Below are positions 62,026-64,000 of a stretch of DNA of 64,000 nt, piece by piece. The notes beneath the pieces are model-generated. The model had not been told where the DNA came from. It was given only the letters and a program-made list of their open reading frames with translations, and searched no databases. The position numbers and the translations under genes were made by a program. The stretch covers positions 124,001 through 188,000 of the forward strand of contig NZ_AP031573.1 in NCBI RefSeq assembly GCF_041154745.1. Reading direction: 5' to 3'. Origin of the DNA: Flavobacterium sp. CFS9. GTDB lineage: Bacteria; Bacteroidota; Bacteroidia; Flavobacteriales; Flavobacteriaceae. Position 1 is the stretch's first letter. Every line of letters starts with the position of its first letter.

Positions 62026-63312
62026 TTATAAGTTTTCGGAAGCAATTTCAGGATCTTTATCATCCTCCCATTGTCCCACAACTGATGTTGCCAGAGCATT
62101 TCCTAAAACGTTCGTAGCACTTCTGAACATATCGCAGAAGTGATCGATTGGCAGAATTAATGCAATTCCTTCAACCGGTATATCAAACATACCGCAAGTT
62201 GCCGCAACTACAACCAAACTCGCTCTTGGCACACCTGCAATACCTTTACTGGTCAACATTAAAACCAAAAGCATCACCATTTGAGTCCCTAAATCCAGAT
62301 GTACTCCATAAAACTGAGCAATAAAAATACTCGCAAAAGTCATGTACATCATACTTCCGTCGAGGTTAAACGAATACCCAAGCGGCAACATAAAAGATAC
62401 AATTTTATCTTTAACTCCAAAATCTTCCAATTCCTCGGTTAATTTTGGAAAAACAGCTTCACTACTGGTTGTTCCAAAAGCAATCGCCAATGGCCCTGTA
62501 ATACGCTTTAAAAGCTCGTTCATTCTTCCCTTCAGGAAAAGATACCCTACTGCAATTAAAACCACCCATAAAGTTCCGATTCCAATTAAAAATGATCCAA
62601 AGAATTTAAAATAGGTAATCACCAACTCTTCTGCATCCCTTATGGCGAATACTCCTGCAATGGCTCCGAAAACTCCAATTGGAGCAAAGTTCATTACATA
62701 GTTTACCATTTTTAAAACGATATGTGACGCTTTATCCAAAGCATTAATCACTGGTTTTACTGTACTTCCCAAAGAGGCAGCGGCCAATCCAAAGAAGATA
62801 GAGAATATTACAATCTGTAAAATTTCATTGGTAGCCATTGCTTCAAAGATACTTTTAGGGACAATGTGTTCTACAAAATTTTCAACAGATAATGTTTTTG
62901 TTTTAGCCGTTACTTCCGAAGCTGCAGCCATATCAACGTGATCCAGTTTTAAACCTACACCCGGCTCCAGAATGTTTACATAAAACAATCCAATCAATAA
63001 GGATATAAAAGAAGCAGTAAAAAACCATCCAAGGGCTTTTCCTCCAATTCTTCCCACAGTTTTGATATCTCCAAGTTTTGCGATACCTACAACTAAAGTG
63101 GTAAATACTAGTGGAGAAATAATCATCTGCACCAATCTGATAAAGATCGTTGCAAGCATTTTTATTTTATTGCTGAAAGATTGTGCTGCCTCAGGCGAAA
63201 TCGAATTGTGTAAAATTATTCCCAAAGCGGCTCCAAGAACCATTGCAATAATAATCTGCCCTGTTAATCCTTTAAGAAAAGATTTCTTTTTAGTTTCTGT
63301 AACTTCTTGCAT
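62026..63312 (-). CDS. Dicarboxylate/amino acid:cation symporter (DAACS family)
   Basis: 428 residues. Eight transmembrane helices and two hairpins of the GltPh fold are recognisable: RLVQMIISPLVFTTLVVGIA (TM2-3), then the re-entrant serine-rich hairpin AFGTTSSEAVFPKLTEEL, M-L-P-L-G-Y-S-F-N-L-D-G-S-M-M-Y (N-x-D-G) and LLVLMLTSKGIAGVPRASLVV (second hairpin), then the P-I-D-H-F-C-D-M-F-R-S-A-T-N-V-L-G-N-A helix that binds the substrate amino or carboxyl group. It imports glutamate/aspartate or C4-dicarboxylates with Na+ or H+. Substrate not resolved. Single gene with terminator. Confidence 0.93.
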   Translation of the reverse strand: MQEVTETKKKSFLKGLTGQIIIAMVLGAALGIILHNSISPEAAQSFSNKIKMLATIFIRLVQMIISPLVFTTLVVGIAKLGDIKTVGRIGGKALGWFFTASFISLLIGLFYVNILEPGVGLKLDHVDMAAASEVTAKTKTLSVENFVEHIVPKSIFEAMATNEILQIVIFSIFFGLAAASLGSTVKPVINALDKASHIVLKMVNYVMNFAPIGVFGAIAGVFAIRDAEELVITYFKFFGSFLIGIGTLWVVLIAVGYLFLKGRMNELLKRITGPLAIAFGTTSSEAVFPKLTEELEDFGVKDKIVSFMLPLGYSFNLDGSMMYMTFASIFIAQFYGVHLDLGTQMVMLLVLMLTSKGIAGVPRASLVVVAATCGMFDIPVEGIALILPIDHFCDMFRSATNVLGNALATSVVGQWEDDKDPEIASENL

Positions 63313-63362
63313 TAATTTGTTTGTTTTAAATTAAAATGTTAAAACCCTCACTGTCTTAACTT

Positions 63363-64000
63363 TTATAAATATGTTTTGTTGATTAGATAAAAATCAGCCA
63401 AAACAATCGCTGCCATTGCTTCAACAATTGGCACTGCGCGAGGCACTACACACGGATCATGACGGCCTTTACCGGTCATAGGTGTAATATTTCCTTTATT
63501 GTCTAATGAATCCTGAGTCTGCATGATAGTCGCAACAGGTTTGAAGGCTACTCTGAAATAAATATCCATACCGTTGCTAATTCCACCCTGAATTCCTCCG
63601 GAAAGATTTGTTTTTGTAGTTCCGTCAGGATTGTATAAATCGTTGTGTTCGCTTCCTTTCATCTCAGAACCTGAAAATCCGCTTCCGTATTCAAAACCTT
63701 TAACCGCATTGATAGAAAGCATTGCTTTTCCTAATTCAGCATGCAGTTTATCAAAAACCGGTTCTCCTAATCCAACCGGCACATTTTGAATAACACAGGA
63801 AACTACACCTCCAACGGTATCTCCTTGTTTGCGGATATCACGAATATATTCTTCCATAATCGCTGCCGATTTTTCATCCGGACAACGAACAGGATTACTC
63901 TCTATTTTAGAAAAATCCAAATCCTGATAAGGTGTATCTAAATGAATTGGACCAACCGAAGAAACATAGGCATTAATTTTTATTTCGGGAAGCATTTGTT
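63363..64000 (-). CDS. aroC: Chorismate synthase, C-terminal part (gene continues past the window edge)
   Basis: About 212 codons of the 3' portion; the family is about 350 residues, so the N-terminal third lies beyond 64000. The ATG at 63995 is internal, because the frame stays open to the edge. Diagnostic segments are [20 protein letters not shown], the G-S-G-F-x-G-S-x-M-x-G-S-E-H-N-D flavin-site segment, [10 protein letters not shown] and [11 protein letters not shown], then [21 protein letters not shown], the classical chorismate synthase signature. It converts EPSP to chorismate using reduced FMN. It precedes the symporter on the same strand by 50 bp. Confidence 0.95.

Overview
The window looks like a chromosomal segment of a Flavobacterium close to the F. 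johnsoniae group. The reasons are the AT-rich DNA, the lack of Shine-Dalgarno sequences, repeated matches to the Bacteroidetes -7 promoter element TANNTTTG, a SprB-like giant adhesin with a PorP/SprF partner, T9SS-type C-terminal domains, SusC/SusD proteins and a chitin-utilisation locus. Nearly everything is ordinary chromosomal gene content; I see no prophage, insertion sequence, CRISPR array or tRNA. | Layout. 1-2346: a redox/regulator cluster (quinone-reductase-like fragment, saccharopine-dehydrogenase-like protein, Crp/Fnr regulator, TMEM175-like channel). 2475-5975: a polyphosphate operon (SixA-like phosphatase, ppk1, ppx). 6477-17899: a giant repeat adhesin followed by a PorP/SprF-like and an OmpA-like protein. 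17979-22742: housekeeping genes (CAP lipoprotein, pdxH, rnz, a STAS-like small protein, pyrB, pyrR), with low-complexity word-repeat DNA in four consecutive gaps between pdxH and pyrR. 23069-26756: two Crp/Fnr regulators, each followed by a probable target (DUF418 membrane protein; DinB-like protein), plus a methyltransferase. 26818-33186: a secreted purple-acid-phosphatase-like protein, a small lipoprotein, an ABC-F protein, a TlpA-like thioredoxin and an XRE regulator. 33478-51673: the chitin locus. 51872-64000: fsa, an SDR, the SRP RNA, a glutamine cyclotransferase, hutI, hutG, a DEAD-box helicase, a hybrid histidine kinase, a dicarboxylate/amino-acid symporter and the 3' part of aroC. | How the chitin genes fit together. 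A two-GH18 chitinase (chiA) cuts chitin outside the cell. SusC/SusD bind and import the oligosaccharides. A periplasmic GH20 enzyme releases GlcNAc, an MFS permease carries it across the inner membrane, and a NagB deaminase fused to a PIG-L-like domain feeds it into glycolysis. A LytS/LytTR two-component pair lies inside the locus. | Most notable signals. (1) Three Crp/Fnr regulators are each followed, at or just after the stop codon, by an inverted repeat centred 29.5-30.5 bp upstream of a -7-like box of the next gene, itself 17-19 nt from that gene's ATG. The repeats share a GAC-N4-(G/A)TC core, and the two regulators with an FNR-like E-T-L-S-R recognition helix have FNR-like TTGA(C) half-sites. 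(2) An identical 19-mer, extending into a 9-bp direct repeat at 20-21 bp spacing, lies upstream of both susC and the MFS gene on opposite strands; it is a strong candidate for the LytTR regulator's binding site. (3) Two LacI-type palindromes lie 156 bp apart in the susC/histidine-kinase divergent region. (4) The adhesin repeats are mosaics at DNA level. (5) Several intergenic regions consist of self-complementary word repeats.
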